Of a DNA stretch of 64,000 nt, positions 8,619-16,386 are shown in pieces; position 1 is the first letter of the stretch; each line of letters starts with the position of its first letter. The position numbers and the translations under genes were made by a program. The stretch comes from Gammaproteobacteria bacterium (lineage in GTDB: Bacteria > Pseudomonadota > Gammaproteobacteria > Steroidobacterales > GCA-2729495). The stretch covers positions 18,043-82,042 of the forward strand of contig RFHQ01000050.1 in NCBI GenBank assembly GCA_003695765.1, read 5' to 3'. The notes under the pieces are model-generated. The model was not told the origin of the DNA, did no database searches, and saw only the letters and a program-made list of their open reading frames with translations.

Positions 8619-9254
8619 ATGGCGCCTGGACGTAACTTCAGCGGCGGTCTGGAGACCGTTCGGAACCTCGAGGAATTCTTCCGGGATTCCCTGGACGCGG
8701 CGGCGGCCGCCAATCGCGTCACTCTCGATTCGCAGACCATGCACTACGTGGTCAACCTGCTGACCCTGTTCTCCCGCTCCGAGTCCTTCTACGAGCCCGG
8801 ACCGGACGGCCCGCGCTTGCGACCGCTGGCGCTGATGCTCGCGGACGCGATGGACGCGGCCAGTGAAGAGGAGCGCAACTTCGCCCTGCAGCGCATCGGC
8901 GATGTCGCGCTGTTCGTCGCCGGCTTGTTCGCCGACAGTCTGCGGCGCGCTGCGGTCGATGTCGATTACTACGTCTACATGGGCGGTGGCGCCTACCAAT
9001 CGCTGGCCGGCAGCCTGCGGGGCACCTTGCGCGGACGGCTGTTCGGCGAAGTCTTCACCGAGCTGTCCGCAAAGTTCGCGCTGCTGGTCGATGTGCTGCA
9101 GGAGATGCGCGCCGCGAGCCGCGGCAGCAGTCACGAAGACGCGCTGCGTCTCTACGAGCTCTGGGTCAAGACCGGCAGCCCGCGGGCCGAGCGCCTGTTG
9201 CGGGCCTACGGCATCCAGCCGCTCTCGCAGGCCCGGAGCCGCTACCAGCACTAG
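8619..9254 (+). CDS. Unrecognised helical protein (first of a pair)
   Basis: I do not recognise this 211-residue protein. It looks soluble and mostly helical, with no signal peptide or membrane segment. Notable stretches are an N-terminal L-E-E-F-F-R-D-S-L helix, a Y-V-V-N-L-L-T-L-F-S-R-S segment, and a Tyr/Gly-rich centre (D-Y-Y-V-Y-M-G-G-G-A-Y). The start is secure: the ATG follows an excellent AGGAGG site. The next gene starts 12 bp after the stop and has a similar composition, so the two probably act together. Confidence 0.8.
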   Translation: MAPGRNFSGGLETVRNLEEFFRDSLDAAAAANRVTLDSQTMHYVVNLLTLFSRSESFYEPGPDGPRLRPLALMLADAMDAASEEERNFALQRIGDVALFVAGLFADSLRRAAVDVDYYVYMGGGAYQSLAGSLRGTLRGRLFGEVFTELSAKFALLVDVLQEMRAASRGSSHEDALRLYELWVKTGSPRAERLLRAYGIQPLSQARSRYQH

Positions 9255-9266
9255 CCGAGGTGCACG

Positions 9267-9920
9267 ATGCTCCGGGAATTGCAGAATTTTCTCGGTGAGC
9301 TCTACGCGATTTCGCCGCCGGCCGATGTCCGCGATTATCTGGTGACGGACCGCCGGCTGCTGGCTGCGCTGGAAGGCCAGCCGGCCCGCGAAACGCCGGA
9401 AAAGCTGCTGCTGCGCGAGAGCGACGGCACGCTCGAGGTGTCGCTGTATCTCGATGCCGAGCTGCTCGAGCGCCTCGAGGGCAGCGACCCCTTCGCGCGA
9501 CTCGGGCCGGAGAATCTTGCCGACTTCTGCCTCGCGGTCGAGGGCATCAGCCATTTCAACTACGTCGTCTGGAATGCCGCCGCCGACCGGCGGTTCACGC
9601 AGCTGGAGCTCGAAATGCAGGCCGAGGTCGACAAGTACGTCGGCGCGCGCGTGTTGGTCAACCAGCCGTCGCAGGCGGTGCCCGACACGGCGTTGTACGA
9701 GTTGCTGTTCGCGCAGCCGCGCTTCGCCGATTCACTGTCTGCGGAGGAACTGGCCCGCTACGAGCAGGCCTGCCGTTATGCGAGCTGGTATTGCCGCAGC
9801 CTCGAGCAGCGCTATGCCACCGGGATGCCGGCGCCGGAAATGATGCAGGAGTTGCGGCGCTTCTTCCGCTTGCCGCAGCCGGCGAAGATCAGCCACATCC
9901 ACAGCGCCGCCTACGTCTGA
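9267..9920 (+). CDS. Unrecognised protein (second of a pair)
   Basis: I do not recognise this 217-residue acidic protein. It has no signal peptide, membrane helix or familiar catalytic motif. A Leu/Glu-rich half (L-Y-L-D-A-E-L-L-E-R-L-E) is followed by F-N-Y-V-V-W-N-A-A-A-D-R and a helical end. It is 12 bp downstream of the partner gene at 8619 and in the same orientation. Codon use and base composition match the neighbours, so there is no sign of recent transfer. Confidence 0.8.
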   Translation: MLRELQNFLGELYAISPPADVRDYLVTDRRLLAALEGQPARETPEKLLLRESDGTLEVSLYLDAELLERLEGSDPFARLGPENLADFCLAVEGISHFNYVVWNAAADRRFTQLELEMQAEVDKYVGARVLVNQPSQAVPDTALYELLFAQPRFADSLSAEELARYEQACRYASWYCRSLEQRYATGMPAPEMMQELRRFFRLPQPAKISHIHSAAYV

Positions 9921-9993
9921 GCGCCGCCGATGGCAAAGCCGTGGCGGCTGCATTAAAGTGCCTGTTCGATCGGTGACGGCGAGGGTGCGAGGC

Positions 9994-10887
9994 ATGCGGG
10001 CACAGGGCGGCAGCGAACGGGCGGCTGGCAACACTGGACGGGAGCGGCTCCGGCGCGGCCCCTGGCTCGCGGCCTTGCTGCTGGCGGCCGTCGGCAGCGC
10101 CGGCGCGGGCGGCGCCGAGCGGCCGGCGGCGCCGGGTTTCAGCCTCGCCGAGCTGGCAGTCGGCGCGCATCGCGATCCTGGCAATGCCGAGCGGAACCGC
10201 TATCGCCACCCGGTGGAGACACTCGAGTTCTTCGGCCTCAGGCCCGACAGCCACGTCGTCGAGATCTGGCCGGCCGGTGGCTGGTATACCGAGATCATCG
10301 CGCCCTACGTCAACGAGCGGGGCCAGTACTATGCCGCGCACTGGGATCCGGAATCCGATTCGGAATTCGTTCGCCGCGCGGTGGAGCGCTTTCGCGCCAA
10401 GCTGGCGGCGCATCCGGAACTGTACGGCAACGCAAAGATGACCGTGCTGATGCCGCCTGACAAGTGGGAAATGGCGCCCGAAGGATCGGCCGACCTGGTG
10501 CTGACCTTTCGCAATATCCACAACTGGATGCCGCGCGGTTACGCGGCGGAAATGTTCGCCGCCGCCTACCGCGCGCTGAAACCGGGCGGGGTGCTCGGCG
10601 TCGTCGAGCATCGTGGCGATCCGGATGTGCCGCAGGATCCGAAGGCGGCGTCCGGCTATGTCAACGAGGACTACGCGATCCAGCTGGCCGAGGCGGCCGG
10701 CTTCGTGCTCGAGGCGCGCTCCGAGATCAATGCCAATCCCGCTGACACCAAGGACTACGAAGGCGGTGTCTGGACGCTGCCACCGACCTTGCGCAAGAAG
10801 GATGAAGATCGCGCCAAGTACCTGGCGATCGGGGAAAGCGATCGTTTCACGCTGCGTTTCCGCAAGCCGGCGGACGGCGTGCGCTAG
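9994..10887 (+). CDS. Predicted exported SAM-methyltransferase-like protein (COG4798 type)
   Basis: A 297-residue class I methyltransferase fold behind an apparent signal peptide (basic R-R-G-P, then W-L-A-A-L-L-L-A-A-V-G-S-A-G-A). The SAM-binding loop reads V-V-E-I-W-P-A-G-G-W-Y-T-E, close to the G-x-G-x-G motif of the family. A later motif is L-K-P-G-G-V-L-G-V-V-E-H. Export would place it where SAM is not expected, so substrate and cofactor use are unclear. ATG 9994 is preferred because the signal peptide follows it; an in-frame GTG lies at 9958. The stop overlaps that of ilvA by 4 bp. Confidence 0.78.
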   Translation: MRAQGGSERAAGNTGRERLRRGPWLAALLLAAVGSAGAGGAERPAAPGFSLAELAVGAHRDPGNAERNRYRHPVETLEFFGLRPDSHVVEIWPAGGWYTEIIAPYVNERGQYYAAHWDPESDSEFVRRAVERFRAKLAAHPELYGNAKMTVLMPPDKWEMAPEGSADLVLTFRNIHNWMPRGYAAEMFAAAYRALKPGGVLGVVEHRGDPDVPQDPKAASGYVNEDYAIQLAEAAGFVLEARSEINANPADTKDYEGGVWTLPPTLRKKDEDRAKYLAIGESDRFTLRFRKPADGVR

Positions 10888-12407
10888 CGTTCCGGCGCCG
10901 CCAGGAACATCCGGTAGGCCGGATTGTCGCTCTCGTCCCAGCAGGGATAGGCCAGTTCCGCCAGGTGGCGGCGGAATTCCGGCACTTCCGCGTCCGGCAC
11001 CTGGATACCGGCCAGTACGCGCCCGTAGTCCGAACCATGGTTGCGGTAGTGAAACAGGCTGATGTTCCAGCGGCTGCCGATCGCCTGCAGAAATTTCAGC
11101 AGTGCGCCCGGGCGTTCCGGGAACTCGAAACGGTACAGGCGCTCGTCGCGCAGGCCAGGCGCCAGCCCGCCGACGAGATGGCGGATATGCAGCTTGGCCA
11201 GCTCGTTGTCGCTGAGGTCCACGACCGGGTAGTCGACTGATTCGAGCGCCTCGATCACGCGCCCGCGCTCGGTGGCGCCATCACTGAGTTCGACGCCGAC
11301 GAAGATGTGCGCGCGCTCGGAATTCGCGTAGCGGTAGTTGAACTCCGTGATGTTGCGCTCCCCGAGCTGTTCGCAGAACGCCAGGAAGCTGCCCTGGCGC
11401 TCCGGGATCTCGACCGCCAGCAGCGCCTCCCGCTGTTCGCCGAGCGCGGCCCGCTCCGCGATGTGCCGCAGGCGATCGAAATTCACGTTGGCGCCGCAAT
11501 TCAGGGTCACGAAGCTGCGGTCCCGCCAGCCAGAGGCCGCGACCCATTTCTTCAGCCCGGCCACAGCCAGCGCGCCGGCTGGTTCCACCACGGTGCGCGT
11601 ATCCTCGAAGATGTCCTGGATCGCCGCGCAGGTCTCGTCGGTACTGACGAGCACGATCTCGTCCACCAGCGCCTGGCATAGGCGGAAGGTCTCGTCGCCG
11701 ACACGGCGCACCGCGACGCCGTCCGCGAAGATGCCGACATGCCCCAGCGTGACCGGCTCGCCGGCTTGGAGCGCGGCGTGCATGCTCGGTGCGTCCTCCG
11801 GCTCGACGCCGATGATGCGGGTTTCCGGAAACAGCGCCTTGATGTAGCTGGCGATTCCGGCGATCAGGCCGCCACCGCCGATCGGCACGAAGATGGCATC
11901 CGGCGGCCCGCGGTGTTGACGGTGAATCTCCATGCCGATCGTGCCCTGCCCGGCGATCACCTCCGGGTCGTCGAAGGGATGGATGAACACCAGCCCCTGT
12001 GCCTGCGCGAGGCCAAGGGCATGCGCCTGAGCATCGTCGTAACCGTGGCCGTGGAGTACGACCTCGGCGCCGAAATCGGCAACGGCCCCGACCTTGATGC
12101 GCGGTGTCGTGACCGGCATTACGACGACGGCGCGGGCGCCGAGTTCGCGGGCCGCCAGCGCGACGCCCTGGGCATGGTTGCCCGCCGAGCTGCAGATCAC
12201 GCCCCGGCGCAGTTCGGCCTCGGATAGCTGCCGCAGCTTGTTGTACGCGCCACGGATCTTGAACGAGAACACGGGCTGCAGGTCCTCGCGCTTGAACAGC
12301 ACACGGTTTCCGACGCGGGCGGACAGCCGCGGCGCCGGCTCCAGCGGCGTCTCGACCGCGACCTCGTAGACCCGGGCCGTCAGGATGCGCTGCAGATAGG
12401 GATCCAT
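10884..12407 (-). CDS. ilvA: Threonine ammonia-lyase, biosynthetic
   Basis: The PLP enzyme that converts threonine to 2-oxobutanoate, the first step of isoleucine synthesis. At 507 residues it is the long, feedback-regulated form: a catalytic domain (1 to about 325) with the PLP Lys50 in F-S-F-K-I-R-G-A-Y-N and the glycine-rich G-G-G-G-L loop, then two ACT-like regulatory domains (from about 335 to the end) each with an E-R-P-G or E-R-Q-G turn. No other ilv gene is adjacent. A promoter and a terminator hairpin lie upstream (12447-12591), so transcription may be gated before the gene. Confidence 0.95.
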   Translation of the reverse strand: MDPYLQRILTARVYEVAVETPLEPAPRLSARVGNRVLFKREDLQPVFSFKIRGAYNKLRQLSEAELRRGVICSSAGNHAQGVALAARELGARAVVVMPVTTPRIKVGAVADFGAEVVLHGHGYDDAQAHALGLAQAQGLVFIHPFDDPEVIAGQGTIGMEIHRQHRGPPDAIFVPIGGGGLIAGIASYIKALFPETRIIGVEPEDAPSMHAALQAGEPVTLGHVGIFADGVAVRRVGDETFRLCQALVDEIVLVSTDETCAAIQDIFEDTRTVVEPAGALAVAGLKKWVAASGWRDRSFVTLNCGANVNFDRLRHIAERAALGEQREALLAVEIPERQGSFLAFCEQLGERNITEFNYRYANSERAHIFVGVELSDGATERGRVIEALESVDYPVVDLSDNELAKLHIRHLVGGLAPGLRDERLYRFEFPERPGALLKFLQAIGSRWNISLFHYRNHGSDYGRVLAGIQVPDAEVPEFRRHLAELAYPCWDESDNPAYRMFLAAPER

Positions 12408-12446
12408 CGGCCGTGATTCTAGCCCCGCCCGCAGCCCGTGGCTGCA

Positions 12447-12556
12447 CAAAGAGAAACCCCGCCTTGCAGCGGGGTTTCGGGTGCTCCCTTTCGGGTGTAC
12501 GACTGGAGGATCGTTTGGCCGGGCGACCGCGATTCGCGGTAAGGGGCGTGCCCGGC
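12447..12556 (-). ncRNA. Candidate small RNA or ilvA leader
   Basis: A transcript starting near 12556 from the promoter at 12563-12591 would be about 110 nt. Its 5' part can fold as GCCGGGC pairing with GCCCGGC, enclosing a second hairpin with CCGCG/CGCGG arms. The middle contains an unpaired-looking TCCTCC, complementary to Shine-Dalgarno sequences, and a small C-C-C-GAAA-G-G-G tetraloop hairpin. It ends in a strong terminator-like hairpin 45 nt before the ilvA ATG. No leader peptide with Ile, Val or Leu runs is encoded, which argues against classical attenuation. It matches no RNA family I know. Confidence 0.5.
12453..12478 (-). terminator. Terminator hairpin upstream of ilvA
   Basis: A perfect 10-bp stem (GAAACCCCGC with GCGGGGTTTC) and a 6-nt loop. 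On the minus strand it is followed by TCTCTTTG, giving a T-rich tail TTTCTCTTT. It lies 45 bp before the ilvA start, between promoter and gene. Confidence 0.75.
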
Positions 12557-12562
12557 ATGTTC

Positions 12563-12591
12563 AGTATCCCCTATGCATGTCGTCCCGTCAA
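12563..12591 (-). promoter_or_regulatory. Sigma-70-type promoter reading toward ilvA
   Basis: On the minus strand TTGACG (12586-12591) and GATACT (12563-12568) are separated by exactly 17 bp. The -35 box matches 5/6 of consensus and the -10 box 4/6. An A+T-rich segment with two copies of GTTCAAAT (plus strand 12600-12607 and 12611-12618, 11 bp apart) lies immediately upstream and could be an UP element or activator site. Confidence 0.7.
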
Positions 12592-12643
12592 TAGAACCAG
12601 TTCAAATTTTGTTCAAATACCGTTACCGGTCGTTTTACATAAG

Positions 12644-13774
12644 CTAGTCGGCGGCCGCGAGCAGGTCGTTCATGCGCCGGATCAGCTGGTCGGTCTTGTA
12701 GCCGGGCAGCGCGTACAGCCAACCGCTCAGGCGCTCGTTCAGTTCGGCGGCGCGGCTCGCCGGATCCTTGCCGGTGTCTGCGTCCGCGGCCGGTTCCGCA
12801 TCCGTCGTACTTTCGCCGCCGGCCGCCGGTCCCGCCTCCCCAGCTTTGTCTCCGCCGGCCGCCGGCGCGGCCGTGATCATTGCCGGTGGTTCGGCCGCCG
12901 AGGCGGAAAAGGCGACGAGGTGGCCGTCGTCGACACGCCAGGTCCGCGCTTCGATCAGCAGCCCGTCGAAGGTCTCGAAGCGGGTCAGCACGGGCGGGCC
13001 GGCCGGCCGCGGCGTCTCGGCGGCCGGGCGTACCGTGTCGAACTCCAGCCCGGCCAGGGCGGCGCCGATCGAGTTGGCGACGCCCGGGTAACTGAGCTTG
13101 CGGCCTTCGGGAATGTTCAGCACGGTGAAATCGCTGGCCTCGGGGTCAGGCTTCTCGATCACCAGCGTCTCGCCGTCCGGGTGTTCGATCGTGACGCGCC
13201 GGATGTCGCGCGCCGGGATGTCCAGCACGCGGCGGTCCAGCCAGTCGCGCAGTTCGCGGCCTGGATCCAGGCGCGCGTCGACCAGGAAGGCCTGGTCCTC
13301 GCCGGCCCGCCGCAGGTAGGCCATGCTGCCCCCGGCGACACCGGTCTTGCCGATGATGACACTGGCCGAGTAGGCCGGACTGATCAGGTCCAGCTGGATA
13401 CCGCTGGCGTCTTCGCGGCTGATGTCTTCGACGCCGAGCCGATCGTGACGCTCCGGGCGGGCCGTCTTGGCCTCGACCACGCGGGCCTGGGCGAGCGCCA
13501 GCAGCAGGCGCCGCAAGCGGCCGATGTCGGCCGGGTAGCCGTTGGCTTCGGCCACGGTCCAGCCGTCGGCGCCGTGGCGCAGCGTCGCGACGACGCGCCC
13601 GCCTGCCCGCTTGATGACGACGGTTTCCAGCCCGTTGAGCGCGTCGGCCAGCCCGGGCAGGAACAGCTCGCCCTGGCCGCCGGCCGCCGGTTTCTGTTCG
13701 CGCGCCAGCCACCAGCCGGTCACGGCAAGGGCGGCGAGCAGGAGCAGCAGCACGAGGATCCGGCGGTTGTTCAT
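12644..13774 (-). CDS. DUF4340 domain protein of a Gld-like ABC operon
   Basis: A 376-residue protein with an N-terminal membrane anchor (about 5-23, L-V-L-L-L-L-L-A-A-L-A-V-T-G-W) and a periplasmic DUF4340 region. Its centre has the family pattern G-x-D-G-W-x-V near 70 and an I-x-I-G-K-T-G-V strand-turn. A low-complexity Ala/Gly/Asp segment (about 295-335) separates the last helical part. It is the last of four minus-strand genes and its ATG overlaps the stop of the GldG-like gene (ATGA). The role in the complex is unknown. Confidence 0.85.
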   Translation of the reverse strand: MNNRRILVLLLLLAALAVTGWWLAREQKPAAGGQGELFLPGLADALNGLETVVIKRAGGRVVATLRHGADGWTVAEANGYPADIGRLRRLLLALAQARVVEAKTARPERHDRLGVEDISREDASGIQLDLISPAYSASVIIGKTGVAGGSMAYLRRAGEDQAFLVDARLDPGRELRDWLDRRVLDIPARDIRRVTIEHPDGETLVIEKPDPEASDFTVLNIPEGRKLSYPGVANSIGAALAGLEFDTVRPAAETPRPAGPPVLTRFETFDGLLIEARTWRVDDGHLVAFSASAAEPPAMITAAPAAGGDKAGEAGPAAGGESTTDAEPAADADTGKDPASRAAELNERLSGWLYALPGYKTDQLIRRMNDLLAAAD

Positions 13775-15648
13775 CGGCGCATCACCTGGTGGCGGCGGCG
13801 CAGGGCCAGTACGGCGATGCCGAGCAGCGCGGTCAGCAACGGCATCAGCCCGATGTTGATGATCTTTAGCCAGGTGCCGAGCGACTCGATGCTCTGGTCG
13901 AGCTCTCGCCGGACCTGGCGCAGTTGCTTGCGCACGCGCAGGCGTTCTGCCTGGAAGCGTTCCAGCTCGGCCCGTTGCTCGGGCGACAGCAGCATCGAGC
14001 CGCCGTCCTCGCGCGAGGCCTGCAGTTCGGTCAGGCGCGTCTCCAGTTCCTGCAGGCGCTGCTGCAATTGCTGCTCGGTCTCGCGGAATCGCGCCTCGGC
14101 TTCGCGCCTCAGTTCTTCGACCCGGACGAAGGGCCGGCTGTAAGTCGCGCGGCCGCGGATGCTGATCAATTCACTGCTGCCGCTGAGGTTGTCCAGCGCG
14201 TTGATCACGAAATCGGCGTTGCCAGCGAAGGCCGTGGTCAGCCGCTGGCCGAAGAATGGCTGCACCCTGGCCCAGAGCCGGTCGGTCAGCAGGTCGGTGT
14301 CGGCGACCAGCACCAGGTTCACGGCGCCCTGCGATTTGGCCAGGTGGCCGGCGGGCGGGGCCGCGGCTTCGCTGTCCGGCCGCGGCGGCGGCCCGTCGGG
14401 GAAGGCGCTGGGCAATTCGCCCTGGATCCGCGCCGCGAGCAGGTAGCGCTCCCCGGTCGGCGAGAAGCCGTCGCGCAGGGCGTCGGGATCCTGCAGGAAG
14501 GCCAGCGAGCCGGCCGGAATCGGCCCCGCCAGGTCGCTGCTGCGCACCAGCGGTGTCACCGTGGCAACGGCGTCGTCGGCGACGTCGATGTAGCCGGGGA
14601 AACCGAAGTTGATACTGCGCAGGCCCGAGGTGATGACGTCCTCGGCGTCCAGGCCGGATCGGTCGACGCCGAACAGCGGCAGGTAGCGCACCGGACGGTT
14701 GCCCAGTCCCGTGACCGTCAACGCATAGCGGTCATCGCCGATGACGGTGGCCGGGTCGACCTCGATGCCCCAGGCCCCGAGGATCCGGTTCAGATCCGAG
14801 CTGCCGCCGCCGGCCGGCATGCCGGGCACCGGCGGTGCGGCCCGGTCGGCCTCGGAATAGGGATCGACGAAGATCAGCGCGCGGCCGCCGCGCATGATGA
14901 ACTGGTCGATCGCGTACAGCGTCTGTTCGCCGAGGTTCTTCGGATGCACGATCATCAGCACGTCGATGTCTTCATCGACGGTCTCCAGATCGGTCGGCAG
15001 GCTGCGCAGCTCGAACAGTTGCTGTATCTGCGTCGTGATGATCCAGGGCTCGCTCATCTGCCCGGTCTGCGGGTCGAATCCCGCGGTCATCTGCACGCCG
15101 CTCAGCAGCCCGATGACCGGGCGGTCCGGATGCGCCAGCGCGTACACCAACTTGGCCAGATCGTACTCGAGGAAGGTTTCCTTCGACGGGTCCAGCAGCG
15201 GGATCACCTGTTCGTCGCCGACGCTGTTCGTGCCGGCGATGCCGAAGTAGATCGGGTCGGAAGCCCCGGCGATGGAAATGGGCTGCAGGCCGAAGGCTGC
15301 GGCGCGGTCTTCCTCCTCCGAAAACGGCAGCGGGTCGATCTCGGTGACGATCAGCTTGCCGTCCGCGTGCTGTGCGAACTCCTGCAACATCTCGCGCACG
15401 CGCTCGGCGTAGCTGCGCAACGCCGGAATGCCACTGGTGGCCTTGTCGGAGTAGAAGAAATAGAGGTTGATCGGCTCGTCGATCTCGTCGAGCACCGCAT
15501 ACGTGCCTTCCGACAGCGTGTACAGGCGGTTCTCGGTGAGGTCGATCCGCAGGCCCCGCAGTCCGAGGTTGGCGACCGTCGCCGCGACCAGGAAAACCGC
15601 GGCCAGCAGCAGCAGCGAGAGTCGCCCGGTGGTCTTGCGCGCTTCCAT
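13771..15648 (-). CDS. GldG-like ABC transporter auxiliary protein
   Basis: A 625-residue protein of the Gldg/ABC_transp_aux family. A membrane helix (about 10-28) is followed by the family opening L-R-I-D-L-T-E-N-R-L-Y-T-L-S-E-G-T and a large periplasmic domain. A strong coiled coil (about 515-590) leads to a second helix at the C-terminus and a basic end. In gliding Bacteroidetes GldG partners GldA and GldF. Similar sets occur in non-gliding Proteobacteria, where their cargo is not established. It lies 4 bp downstream of the permease gene and overlaps the DUF4340 gene. Confidence 0.88.
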   Translation of the reverse strand: MEARKTTGRLSLLLLAAVFLVAATVANLGLRGLRIDLTENRLYTLSEGTYAVLDEIDEPINLYFFYSDKATSGIPALRSYAERVREMLQEFAQHADGKLIVTEIDPLPFSEEEDRAAAFGLQPISIAGASDPIYFGIAGTNSVGDEQVIPLLDPSKETFLEYDLAKLVYALAHPDRPVIGLLSGVQMTAGFDPQTGQMSEPWIITTQIQQLFELRSLPTDLETVDEDIDVLMIVHPKNLGEQTLYAIDQFIMRGGRALIFVDPYSEADRAAPPVPGMPAGGGSSDLNRILGAWGIEVDPATVIGDDRYALTVTGLGNRPVRYLPLFGVDRSGLDAEDVITSGLRSINFGFPGYIDVADDAVATVTPLVRSSDLAGPIPAGSLAFLQDPDALRDGFSPTGERYLLAARIQGELPSAFPDGPPPRPDSEAAAPPAGHLAKSQGAVNLVLVADTDLLTDRLWARVQPFFGQRLTTAFAGNADFVINALDNLSGSSELISIRGRATYSRPFVRVEELRREAEARFRETEQQLQQRLQELETRLTELQASREDGGSMLLSPEQRAELERFQAERLRVRKQLRQVRRELDQSIESLGTWLKIINIGLMPLLTALLGIAVLALRRRHQVMRR

Positions 15649-15652
15649 GAGC

Positions 15653-16384
15653 TTACTCGGCCTTTTTCATGTCGAGGACGATCGTCGTGGCGTACAGCCA
15701 GCTGCCGATCACCAGCAGGAAGAACACGACGTCGCGCAGGTCGATCACGCCCTTGCTGATCGCCGTGAAATGCGTGAGAAAACTCAGACCGGCGATCGTG
15801 TCGATGAAGCCCTGCGGCAGCCCGCGGAACCAGTCCAGCACCAGCGGGAAGCCGCTGAGCAGGAACAGGAAGCAGATCAGCACCGTGACGATGAAGGCGA
15901 CCACCTGGTTGCGGTTCGCCGCCGAGATACAGGAGCCGATCGCGAGGAAGGCGCCGGCCATCAGCAGGCTGCCGAGATAGGCCGCAACGATCACGCCGTT
16001 GTCCGGGTCGCCGAGATAATTGACGGTGATCCACAGCGGGAAGGTCAGCAGCACGGCGACGGCGGTGAACAGCCAGGCGGCGAGGAACTTGCCCGCCACA
16101 GCTTCCCACAGCGTCACCGGCAGCGTCATCAGCAGCTCGATGCTGCCGGACTTGCGCTCCTCGGCCCACAGGCGCATGGAGATCGCCGGGACCAGGAACA
16201 GGTACAGCCAGGGATGGAAGCTGAAGAACGGCTGCAGATCCGCCTGGCCGCGCTCGTAGAAGCCGCCGATATAGAACGTGAATACGCCGGACAGGGCCAG
16301 GAAGATCGCGATGAACACATAGGCCACCGGCGTGGCGAAATAGGCGCGCAATTCGCGACCGGCGATGACAGCGATCTTGTGCAT
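15653..16384 (-). CDS. ABC-2 type permease (GldF-like)
   Basis: A 243-residue membrane protein with about six hydrophobic helices. The N-terminal R-E-L-R-A-Y-F-A-T-P-V-A-Y segment and the cytoplasmic E-E-R-K-S-G-S-I-E-L-L-M-T-L-P motif are typical of ABC-2 permeases of the GldF/NosY type. It starts 2 bp after the ATPase gene and ends 4 bp before the GldG-like gene, so the three form one translation unit. Confidence 0.9.
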   Translation of the reverse strand: MHKIAVIAGRELRAYFATPVAYVFIAIFLALSGVFTFYIGGFYERGQADLQPFFSFHPWLYLFLVPAISMRLWAEERKSGSIELLMTLPVTLWEAVAGKFLAAWLFTAVAVLLTFPLWITVNYLGDPDNGVIVAAYLGSLLMAGAFLAIGSCISAANRNQVVAFIVTVLICFLFLLSGFPLVLDWFRGLPQGFIDTIAGLSFLTHFTAISKGVIDLRDVVFFLLVIGSWLYATTIVLDMKKAE

Positions 16385-16386
16385 CC

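Noticed and set aside
6409-9920. Prophage remnant around the sheath-like gene
   Set aside because: No integrase, capsid, portal, terminase, lysis or tail-tube gene, no att-like repeats, and composition equals the surroundings.
12408-12558. Isoleucine attenuator leader peptide before ilvA
   Set aside because: The only ATG frame in the leader has no run of Ile, Val or Leu codons and does not stop near the hairpin.
13924-15759. 611-codon open frame on the plus strand
   Set aside because: It is antisense to the well-supported GldG-like gene; such long shadow frames are expected in G+C-rich DNA.
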